Positions 40,445 to 52,339 of a stretch of 64,000 nt of DNA are shown one piece after another. Origin of the DNA: Bactericera cockerelli (lineage: Eukaryota; Arthropoda; Insecta; Hemiptera; Triozidae); assembly GCA_024516035.1 (NCBI GenBank), contig CM044962.1, forward strand, positions 7,350,659-7,414,658, given 5' to 3'. The notes under the pieces are model-generated. The model searched no databases. It worked only from the letters and a program-made list of their open reading frames with translations, and had not been told where the DNA came from. Positions within the stretch are counted from its first letter, which is position 1. Every line of letters begins with the position of its first letter. The position numbers were made by a program, and so were the translations under genes.

Positions 40445-43400
40445 ATCATTGCTAAAAGTTCCGCTAAGTACATTATTTTGTACTTTTCGTGAGTTAATCT
40501 CAGAACCATCCTATCAATAGGTGTATAGTTGTATACGTTTATGGAATATAATATCTAATCCACCCTATAATTTGAACATCTATGAAGAATTAGTTAACTC
40601 TTTGAGAGATAAACTTCTCAAACTATCACATGTTCCACTGAGAGACTAGAGCATTGTTAGCAAAGTTTTTATTTTTATTAAGAGATTTTTTTTTTAATTT
40701 TCAATTATTTTTTTTCAGGCTAGGATATTTCTTATTATATTAAGATTGTAGTGTTAAGTATTGAAAACTTGTATAAATGGGTAGTTCCCGTAAGTTTATA
40801 TAAAATTAAAACTAATCAGAGCCTCCGTGGAGTAACAGTTGTGACTACTGCCCGTCCAGAGATCCTGAGTTCGATCCCCGGTCGGAGCAGACTTTTCACA
40901 CTGAAAATTCTGTCATCTCCGTACACGTGAGACTGGGATTCCCGGTCCTACCCAGGCTGGGTGAGGTTAATGTTTAATGTATGTAGCTGGTACGATTCCT
41001 AGCGAATGGAGGGTAAAGCCCCCGTCCAAATCAGGACGTTCAATCAAATAGAATCGTTGGCTTTAGGAAGGGCATCGAGCCGTAAAAATGTGCCACAACC
41101 AACCAACCTCAACCATGAGGTTGAAAAATGCCGACCCCAAGTAGTATTGGGAAAAGGCAAAGTGAAAGAAGTCTGTGTTATACTCGTAGCTTGCCCATCC
41201 CAATAGTATGCCTCCCCTCTAATGGCGAGAAGTGACACAATACTTTCCATTTAGGTGCTGGTTCAACACGAGTGCACCGGAAGGCATCCCTTAAAATTTG
41301 GAATACAAATTATTTGTCGGCTCGGGAGTTCGAACCAGGGAACTCCTGCATGACAAGCGAGTACCTTACCACTGAGCTATGAATGCTCTATTTCCTAATG
41401 GTGGTTCTAATGGTGGTCAGCTGATGTTGGTTACCCGATGGTGGTTCTAATGGTGGTAACCTGATGGTGGTTACCCAATGGTGGTTTAATAGTGGTAACC
41501 TGATGTTGTTTACCCGATAGTGGTTCTAATAGTGGTAACCTGATGTTGTTTACCCAATGGTGGTTTAATAGTGGTAACCTGATGTTGTTTACCCGATAGT
41601 GGTTCTAATGGTGGTAACCTGATGTTGTTTACCGAATGGTGGTTACCCAATGGTAGTTACATGATGGTGGTCACCTGATGTTGGTTACCCGATGGTGGTC
41701 ACCTGATCTTGTTTACCCGATGGTGATTCTAATGGTGGTAACCTGATGTTGGTTACATGATGGTGGTAACCTGATGTTGGTTACATGATGGTGGTAACCT
41801 GATGTTGGTTACATGATGGTGGTAACCTGATGTTCTTTACCCGATAGTGGTTCTAATGGTGGTCACCTGATGTTGTTTACCGAATGGTGGTCACCTGATG
41901 GTGGTTACCCTATGGTGGTTACGAAATGGTGGTCACCTGATGTTGGTTACCCGATGGTGGTTCTAATGGTGGTAACCTGATGTTGTTTACCTTTAACCGA
42001 CCTCAGTAGCTTGATCGATAAGCCGGCGGACTTGTAACCTGGAGGTCCGTGGTTCAAGTCCCGGTTTCAGCGTAGATTTAGTAAAGCGAGTTTGAGTAGT
42101 TGTGATATCATGAAAGATGATTAACACAAATATGATAACTTTAAAAAAAAAAAACTTTTAAACTTTTTGTTTACCGAATTGTGGTAACCTGATGTTGTTT
42201 AGCGAATGGTGGTCACCTGATGGTAGTTACCTTTGAGCTTGGCGGGGCGTAGGTCCTCCGCCTCCACTTGCACGGGCGTATCCTCCACCAGCACCGCCAT
42301 GGGCACCGTCTGCACCTTCAGAATCTTCTTCACCACCCCGTCTAGATAGCGCACGCGCAGGAAGGACTGTAGGTCCTGCTCTATCACCGCGGGGTAGTAG
42401 ATCTTGTCTGCCCAGATAGCCAGAACTGTCTTGCCTGAAGATACATTAGAAAGTAATAAGATACATTGGAAAGTAATAAGATACATAATAAGGGTTGGGT
42501 GGAAGAGATTGCCATAGGCAATAACCCCGCCCTTTAGTTAGGACATATGTATATATTTTGTTTTTATGTTTTGTTTTTTTTCTTCCTTGTTTATATTATT
42601 AATATTGTCTATTTTTATATTTACCATTATTTGTCTGTATATATATGTTCTTCCTACTAATAAAGAGTTTATAAATAAAAAATAAATAAAAATAAATACA
42701 TTAGGAAGTAATAAGATATATTAGAAAGTAATAAGATACATTGGAAACTACTAATTTATTTGCATAAATAATTTGTACATAATAGTTATAATAGGTAACA
42801 TATATTTAATGCGACTACCCCACAATAAGGGGATACAGTCCTCTTGTTTTGTGAGGTAGTTAGATACACTAAGGTAGATACACTGGAAATCAATCAGATA
42901 AACTGGAAAATAATAAGATACATTGGAAAGTAAAAAATAATAATAAAAAAAAATCACGAAATAATAAATGTGTTTTCTAGCTAGTGTCAACGGCACAATG
43001 AATGAAGCTACACAAGGACATATTTATTCTGTCCTGGTATATCAGTGGTAAAGGCGGTACTCTGTAAATCTAGAGATTCCAGAGGTCGTGGGTTCAAAAC
43101 CCAGCCGAGACATGAGAAGTTATCATCCCATATGGGATTTTTACCACATAAAAAAATGGCTTGGGCACTGCTGGAATGATGGGACTTTAATAGTCTTAAT
43201 CGGGCAGTATAAATAAGGCGATATTATTATTATTATTTTTATGGTAAAGAAGAACACCCACCTGGGTCATAGACGTTAGCAGCCATGGCGGAGAGTTTGG
43301 GAGGAATCTGAAACAAAGAATGAAACTAATGTAAATAAAACGAGAGGCAATTGTAAAGTCCACCACATACTTCAAGGCACAAGAGTAATAACACTTTTTA

Positions 43401-46400
43401 GTGGAAGGTAACCACCAGGGGAGTTTACTACTCAAAACATTTTCTATCACCTAACCCTCGGAGTCTTATTATTATCTGGACCAACGGATCCCTACGCTAC
43501 CTGACAAGACTAGCGCGTAAACCACTTGACTACCAGTGCACATTGAACTTTCTCCAAAAAAAAATCGACTTCAAGTAGTTACATATCTTGGGGTCGTGAG
43601 TTGGAAGTAGGATTTATTTGGCCTACAGTTCAGTTTCTGGCTTTCCATTTTTATTTCACTGATTTTCCATGTCAGAGGTACATATTTCAATTTAAACGCA
43701 GCATTTATAATCTGTGTTATTTAAACAGCATTTTATTTTGGGTAGCATCATCGTTATGTTGATGGTACCCACTAAAAATTCTGACATAATAACACAGATA
43801 ACTAGCTTTTTATCTTTTTTTTGTATTCTGTACTAGCAGAACTCACCGAATCACTCAGTAGCTTGATCGATAAGGCGGCGGACTTGTAACCTGGAGGTCA
43901 GTGGTTCAAGTCCCAGTTTCAGCTTAGATTTAGTAGTAGTAATAATAATAATAATAATAGTATCGTCTTATTTATACTGCCCGATTAGAACTATTAAAGT
44001 CCCATTATTCCAGCAGTAAGCCCAAGATATATTATGATGTGGTAAAAATCCCAAATGGGAGGATAACTTGTCATGTCCCGACTGGGTTTCGAGCCCACGA
44101 TCTCTGGATTCACACATTCGCCTTTACCACTGAGCTACCGGGACAGATAGTAAAGCGAGTTTGAGTAGTTGTGATGAGATGGTGATTATATTTTGGAAAA
44201 CGTGAATATGTTGTTTCTCCGCTAAGCGGGGACAAGGACCCCTCGAAGTAATGCTATGCGGTTCCGAGGGGTGCCTTGACTCTGCCAAGTGCAGGAAAAA
44301 AAAAAGAAAAAAAAAAAGAGTAGTTGTGATACAAAGAAAAAAAAACTCACCGAATCACTCGTGTCGTCAGGCAGGCCAGACTTGCAGCCCCGACAGGTCC
44401 ACGCCTGTTTCCTCGCCCCCGACATCTTCCTGAACCCCGCCTCCTGCATGCACAGCACGGCGTGGTAGGGGCTCTCACACTGCGCGCAGGAGATGCGGTC
44501 TCTGTCCAGCACGGGGAGCTGGCACTTGGCACAGGTCGTCTTGATGAAAAATATATATAAACATATTATGTAAACTTTAAATATATATAAAGAATGTCAC
44601 ACCGACCTCAGTAGCTGAGCTTGCACTTGGCACAGGTCATCTTGATGAAAAATATATATAAACATATTATATAAACTTTAGATATATATAAAGAAAAGTC
44701 TGGCTGGGGGACGTTAAACAGAGAGAGAAGACCAGTGTCTCGCTAGAGGACTGTAAACAGAGAACAGACTAACCAACACTTACAAGCCAGGCTAGCTTGC
44801 AGTTTCCTAAGGGTTTAATGGATTATAAAGAAAAGTCCAAGTCCTCATGATGGTTGATCGCATATAGAAATATGACGTGATTCAGGACGAGCAAACTTTG
44901 AAATAAAATTGGCTGGAGACCATTACTTACCCCTCCAGCTGTAGCCAAGCTGGCTACAACAACAACAACATATATAAAGAATGCCGTTGGCATTAGCACC
45001 GCCCTTGATCAAGTTTTGTTTTATGAATGTCAACTTCCATGTATGTCAGGTCATCTTGATGAAAAATATAATTATATAAACATTTTATATAAACTTTAAA
45101 TATACTATATAAAGAATGCCATTGGCTTTAGCACCGCCCTTGATCAAGTTTTGTTTTATTAATGTCAATTTCCATGTATGTCAAGTCATCTTGATGAAAA
45201 ATATATATAAACTTTAAATATATATAAACTTTAAATATATATAATAATAATAATATCGCCTTATTTATAATGCCCGATTAAGACTACTAAAGTCCCATTA
45301 TTCCAGCAGAGAGCCCAAGACATATTATTATGTGGTAAAAATCCCAAATGGGAGAATGACTTGTCATGTCCCGGCTGGGTTTCGAACCCACGACCTCTGG
45401 AAACTTTGTATTCACAGAGTGCCGCCTTTACCACTGAGCTACCGGGAAAGACTATAAAGAATGCCGTTGGCATTAGCACCGCCCTTGATCAAGTTTTGTT
45501 TTATTAATGTCAATTTCCATGTATGTATATTCTATGTAAATAAAACTTGATCTAATCATCATCATAGGGTGGCGTCATCATGAACGATGGTAGAGCCAGA
45601 CAGTGGAGGAATGACTCAGAAATTCTACCACTGTGTTTACAAGGAGGCTAAATTATTGACAAGGGCCCCCAGAACCAAGCCATTGCTGGTCTACTCCGTG
45701 TTTATAGTCCCCCAGCCAGACTGCTGGTCTACTCCCTGTTTATAATCCCCCAGCCAGACTTATTTAATAATTCTATAGCAATAAATTATTGAACATCTTA
45801 TGAAAAAAAAACTCACAATGGTTTTCACAGCCGGTTCACTCGACTCAGCAAGCTCTCCTAGCGGTTTCTTGCTCTCCTTCTCCAACTTCTTCTTCTTCCT
45901 ACTCCCCTTCTTACTCCCCTTCCCACTCTCCTTCCCTCCTCTCTCCTCCGTCACTCCTACACAAGAATCTTTTTCATCTCCCTCTTCCTCTTTTTCGGTG
46001 TCATGTACACTTGTGTCGTCAACCACTTTCGTGTCAACAGTTCGGTTCTTGTCTTCTTTAAAGTCCCTCCTGGGACCATTTTTCTCATTCACAACTTTGA
46101 CGTCAACATGTCTGTCCCCTTTCGTATCATTTTCTTCACCCGAGAACCTGTCTTCTTTTCTCGCCGCCTCTTTCTCCGCCGCCGTTTCGCCGTCGAACTC
46201 CGCTTTCACTTCGTCACTCCCTCGCCGGACGGATGGTTTGCCCAGCGGCGGTGCCGACGGGGGCGGGGGCGGGAGGCGACCATTCTTCCTCGGGCGACCT
46301 TTTCGTTTGACCGGCGTGAGCGATGTGCGGTGCTGCGCGGGCGACGCGGCCGCCGTATGGTGTTTCGTTGCTTCCTCTTTGATTTGCTCGAGCGTGGTGA

Positions 46401-49400
46401 ACTTCTTGTTGAAACTGCTGCGACGAGTGGCCGCCAGGATGGGGAGGGAGGAGGAGGGGGGGGAGACGTCGGGGGGCCGGGGTGGGGCGGGGAGTCTGAA
46501 ATCACACCGGGGGGGGGGGGGGGGGGGGGGGAGGGCACGGTTAGCTCAGTGGCAATCTCTTAGAAGCTCTTCAAAGCTTAGGAGAAGTACCTTTGTATAA
46601 ATGTTTCTTTATAAAGAAAATAAATAAATAAACTATTATTATTATTAAAAAAAAGAGGTCCCGGGTTCGAATGTATTCTACAATGTTTGATTTCATCACA
46701 AAACAAGGTGCCTGGTTCCCCAGGAACCTTAGTGTGATAATATAAGTGGATAATCAAAATTATATTATTTGATTAATTTCAAGTACTTAAATATTTATTA
46801 TGTTATTGTTATTCAAAATATTGTTATGAAATGATGAACAAACAAAGCCCAAATCTTGTTTAAAAAAATAAAATGCAACAACAAGATAAAGAAAATAATA
46901 ATAATACTTTTCAGTATTATTAGAAGAACCAATTATTTACGAATTATTAGAAGAAGAAAAATGTTTCTCACCAGTCTTGGCAGGGGCGGTCGTGTCGGTC
47001 TCGGTGAGGCTGGATGAGGAGGAGACCAGGTCAGGGGTGAGCAGGGGGGCGGCAACAGGGGCGGCTTGTACTCGAAGCTGCAGTTCACGCACTGGACGGG
47101 CGGCAGATCTCGCTGTGACAGCTCTGCGAGGGGGAGGATGAAGATTTTTTAGCTTATAAAGGGTTTAATGGCTTATAAGGGTTGGGTGGAAGAGATTGCC
47201 AAAGGCAATAACCCCGCCCTTTAGTTAGGACATATATTTAATATATAAATGTCAAAGTCACTGACTGACTGTTTCTCGGAACTGGTAAGTCCTAGGAAGC
47301 TGAAATTTGGTAGGTAGCTTTGTCTTATATATTCTAGATGTGCAATAAGACGGGATATTTCGAAATTTCCACTACAACACCTGCCATTGGCGAAAAAGGA
47401 CTTTTTGCTTTCACGGCCATGCCTCGGGCCGCAAAGCGGGCAACAGCCCGCTAGTCTTAATATATAAATGTCAAAGTCACTGACTGACTGACTGACTGAC
47501 TGATCATCGCTCTACAGCCCAAACCGTAATACCTGGAAGCTGAAATTTGGTAGGTAGCTTTGTCTTATAGTCTAGATGTGCAATAAGACGGGATTTTTCG
47601 AAATTCCCACTACAACACCTGCCATTGGCGAAAAAGGATTTTTTGCTTTCACGGCCATGCCTCGGCCCGCAAAGCGGGCGACAGCCCGCTAGTGTATATA
47701 TTTATTTATTTATTTTTTCTATAAAGGGTTTAATGGCTTATAAGGGTTTGGTGGAAGAGATTGCCAAAGACAATAACCCCACCCTTTAGTTAGGACATAT
47801 ATTATGTATATATTTTTTTTATTTTTTTATATATTTATGTATATGTTACGTATATCCGTCCCGGTAGCTCAGTGGTAAAGGCGGCACTCTGTGAATCCAA
47901 AGATTCCAGAGGTCGTGGGTTCGAAACCCAGCCGGGACATGACAATTTATCCTCCCATTTGAAATTTTTACCACATAATAATATGTCTTGGGCTTACTGC
48001 TGGAATAATGGGACTTAATAGTCCTAATCGGGCAGTACAAATAAGACGATATTTTTTTTTCGTCATATTTGTGTTAATCACTTACGTGATGTCACAACTA
48101 CTCAAAATCGCTTTACTAAATCTACGCTGAAACCGGGACTTGAACCACCGACCTCCAGGTTACAAGTCCGCCGCCTTATCGATCAAGCCACTGAGGTCGG
48201 TATACATATTTTAATATTCCACTACTAGATTATATTTACCTCCATATACTTATATTTTAACTGTTGTTTTTGTATAATTTTATATTTATATTGTTTGTGA
48301 ATATATTTGTAAATTCTTAAATAAATATAGTAAGTAAGTATGATTTTCTTTGTGGTGAAGCTCAAGGCCTCTTCACAATTTTTGTGGTAGCGCAGCATGA
48401 CTAAGAGCCTCCTTTACATTTCGAATTATTCTATTACATTAATTTCTTTTTACTCTGGTAATTGAATATAAATATATATTCAATAGTACTTTGAAAAAAA
48501 AAAAAAAAATCTACTCAGTACTCACTGTGCAGGTGCATCTGGTGTCTGAGGGCTAGGGTGGCCGCGGAGGAGGCCTGGGTGGAGGAGGAGGAGGAGGACA
48601 GGCGAGGCTCGTGACACGGCGGAGGCCGCAGAGACAGCAGAGCCCCGGCGCTGTACACGGAGCCGCCACTGGAGAGAGAGTCCCGCGCCCCCGTGCCGCC
48701 CGACGATAGCGCCGGCACTGCAAATGGAATTTTTTTTCCAATAACTTTATTATATATTATTTTAATATTCATACATATTTTTTTTTAAATATTCATACAT
48801 AATCTGGCTGGGGGACTGTAAACAGGGAGTAGACCAGCAGTCTGGCTGGGCGACTATAAACAGGGAGTACACCAGCATTGGCTTGGTTCTGGGGGCCCTT
48901 GTCAATTATTAGCCTCCTTATAAAGACAGTGGTAGAAGGGCTGAGTCATTCCTCCACTGTCTGGCTACCATCGTTCACGATGACGCCAACCTATGATATG
49001 ATGATTCATACATATTCTTCATTTAATATTTAATAGTTACTGCAATCCAATGTACTTTTCAGTATGTGGTGGATTGCAGAAATACCGAGAACTTTTCAAG
49101 ATTTTTTTGTTGTTGTAATGTACAGTCGAACATGGATATAAGAGAACTAGAGATATGTAACTAAGTCTGTCCCGGTGGCTCAGTGGTAAAGGCGGCACTC
49201 TGTGAATCCAGAGATTCCAGAGGTCGTGGTTTCGAAACGCAGCCGGGACATGACAAGTTATCCTCCCATTTGGGATTTTTACCACATAATAATATGTCTT
49301 GGGCTTACTGCTGGAATAATGGGACTTTTATAGTCCTAATCGGGCAGTATAAATAAGACGATATTATTATTATTGTAATTTACAGTCGAACATGGATATA

Positions 49401-52302
49401 AGAGAACTAGAGATATGTACCTAAGAGAAACCTCTATCTATAAGAGAACAATTTTCAGGTTCAATTTACCTTTTTATAAGAGAAAAGTGGATATAAGAAA
49501 AAAAAATTCTGGCCTTTTCAGTTATCTTATATCCAGGTTCGACTTTGCGTTAACACCTGTTAAGATAAAAATAAGAATTCTCTTGAGTGGAAGGTGTGAT
49601 GCAACAAGAATAATAAAGGAAAAACTCTTTAGTGAAAGGTGACCAACAGACGAGGTTAATGCAGCATTTTTAACCACCTAACCCTTAGAGTCTTATTATT
49701 TTGTGATCATATACTCAAATAAATGAGGTAAAATTCATGCATTGGGTGCGATTCGAACCTAGTTTGCTGAGCAGGGGTGATAAGCTGATAAGTTAGGGGT
49801 CTGGGTGCTAGTATGATTTGGCTTGTGTGTGTACTCACCTAGTTTGCTGAGCAGGGGTGATAGGTTAGGGGTCTGGGTGCTAGTATGATTTGGCTTGTGT
49901 GTGTGTACTCACCTAGTTTGCTGAGCGGAGGTGATAGGTTAGGGGTCTGTGTGCTAGTATGATTTGGCTTGTGTGTGTACTCACCTAGTTTGCTGAGCAG
50001 AGGTGATAGGTTAGGGATCTGGGTGCTAGTATGATTTGGGTGGAAGAGATTGCCACAGGCAATAACCCCGCATTTTAGGTAGGACATTAACTTCATTCTC
50101 TTTTTTTTTCCTTGTATCTTTGTTCAATCTTTTTGTTTTTCTTTATAATTTCATTGTATTTTACTGTATATATTTTTGTTCTATCTAATAAAGCTTATTA
50201 TAATAATAATAATTTGTCTTGTGTGGGTGTACTCACCTAGTTTGCTGAGCAGGGGTGATAAGTTGGGGTCTGGGTGCTAGTATGATTTGGCTTGTGTGTG
50301 TACTCACCTAGTTTGCTGAGCAGAGGTGATAGGTTAGGGATCTGGGTGCTAGTATGATTTGGCTTGTGAGTGTGTACTCACCTAGTTTGCTGAGCAGAGG
50401 TGATAAGTTAGGGGTCTGGGTGCTAGTATGATTTGGCTTGTGTGTGTACTCACCTAGTTTGCTGAGCAGAGGTGATAAGTTAGGGGTCTGGGTGCTAGTA
50501 TGATTTGGCTTGTGTGTGTGTACTCACCTAGTTTGCTGAGCAGAGGTGATAAGTTAGGGGTCTGGGTGCTAGTATGATTTGGCTTGTGTGTGTGTACTCA
50601 CCTAGTTTGTTGAGCAGAGGTGATAAGTTGGGGTCTGGGTGCTGGTATGATTTGGCGTGTATGTGTGTGTACTCACCTAGTTTGCTGAGCAGAGGTGATA
50701 AGTTAGGGGTCTGGGTGCTAGTATGATTTGGCTTGTGTATGTGTACTCACCTAGTTTGCTGAGCAGAGGTGATAAGTTAGGTATCTGGGTGCTAGTATGA
50801 TTTGGTTTGTGTTTGTGTACTCACCTAGTTTGCTGAGCAGAGGTGATAAGTTAGGGGTCTGAGTGCTAGTATGATTTGGGTGGAAGAGATTGCCACAAGC
50901 AATAACCCCGCCCTTTAGGTAGGACATTAACTTCATTCTCTTTTTTTTTTTTTCTTCTTGTATCTTTGTTCAATCTTTTTGTTTTTCTTTATAATTTCAT
51001 TGTATTTTACTGTATATATTTTTGTTCTATCTAATAAAGCTTCCTATAATAATAATTTGGCTTGTGTGTGTGTACTCACCTAGTTTGCTGAGCAGGGGTG
51101 ATAAGTTAGGGGTCTGGGTGCTAGTATGATTACTCACCTAGTTTGCTGAGCAGGGTGATAGGTTAGGGGTCTGGGTGCTAGTATGATTACTCACCTAGTT
51201 TGCTGAGCAGGGGTGATAAGTTAGGGGTCTAGGTGCTAGTATGATTTGGCTTGTGTGTGTGTACTCACCTAGTTTGCTGAGCAGAGGTGATAGGTTAGGG
51301 ATCTGGGTGCTAGTATGATTTGACTTGTGTGTGTGTACTCACCTAGTTTGCTGAGCAGAGGTGATAAGTTGGGGGTCTGGGTGCTAGTATGATTTGGCTT
51401 GAGTGTGTACTCACCTAGTTTGCTGAGCAGGGGTGATAAGTTGGGGGTCTGGGTGCTAGTATGATTTGGCTTTTGTGTGTACTCACCTAGTTTGCTGAGC
51501 AGGGGTGATAAGTTGGGGGTCTGGGTGCTAGTATGATTTGGGTGGAAGAGATTGCCACAGGCAATAACCCCGCCCTTTAGGTAGGACATTAACTTCATTC
51601 TCTTTTTTTTCCTTGTATCTTTGTTCAATCTTTTTGTTTTTCTTTATAATTTTATTGTATTTTACTGTATATATTTTTGTTCTATAAAGCTTACTATAAT
51701 AATAATGTGGCTTGTGTGTGTGTACTCACCTAGTTTGCTGAGCAGAGGTGATAAGTTAGGGGTCTGAGTGCTAGTATGATTTGGGTGGAAGAGATTGCCA
51801 CAGGCAATAACCCCGCCCTTTAGGTAGGACATTAACTTCTTTCTCTTTTTTTTCCTTGTATCTTTGTTCAATCTTTTTGTTTTTCTTTATAATTTCATTG
51901 TATTTTACTGTATATATTTTTGTTCTATCTAATAAAGCTTCCTATAATAATAATAATTTGTCTTGTGTGTGTACTCACCTAGTTTGCTGAGCAGGGGTGA
52001 TAAGTTACGGGTCTGGGTGCTAGTATGATTTGGCTTGTGTGTGTGTACTCACCTAGTGGGTGCTAGTATGATTTGGCGTGTGTGTGTGTGTGTTTTCACC
52101 TAGTGGGTGCTAGTATGATTTGGCTTGTGTGTGTGTGTGTGTGTGTGTGTACTCACCTAGTTTGCTGAGCAGGGGTGATAAGTTGGGGGTCTGGGTGCCA
52201 GTATGATTTGGCTTGTGTGTGTGTACTCACCTAGTGAGTGCTAGTATGATTTGGCGTGTGTGTGTGTGTGTTCTCACCTAGTGGGTGCTAGTATGATTTG
52301 GC

Positions 52303-52339
<37 letters not shown>

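Noticed and set aside
45800..46600. Plus-strand open frames opposite exon 8
   Set aside because: Shadow of the low-complexity charged exon on the minus strand, whose frame has phase-consistent splice sites and an AT-hook.
47856..47942. tRNA gene, from the intact-looking A and B boxes
   Set aside because: The same head recurs with the same non-tRNA body and ATT-repeat tail at many places, so it is a SINE; the anticodon arm also carries extra bases.
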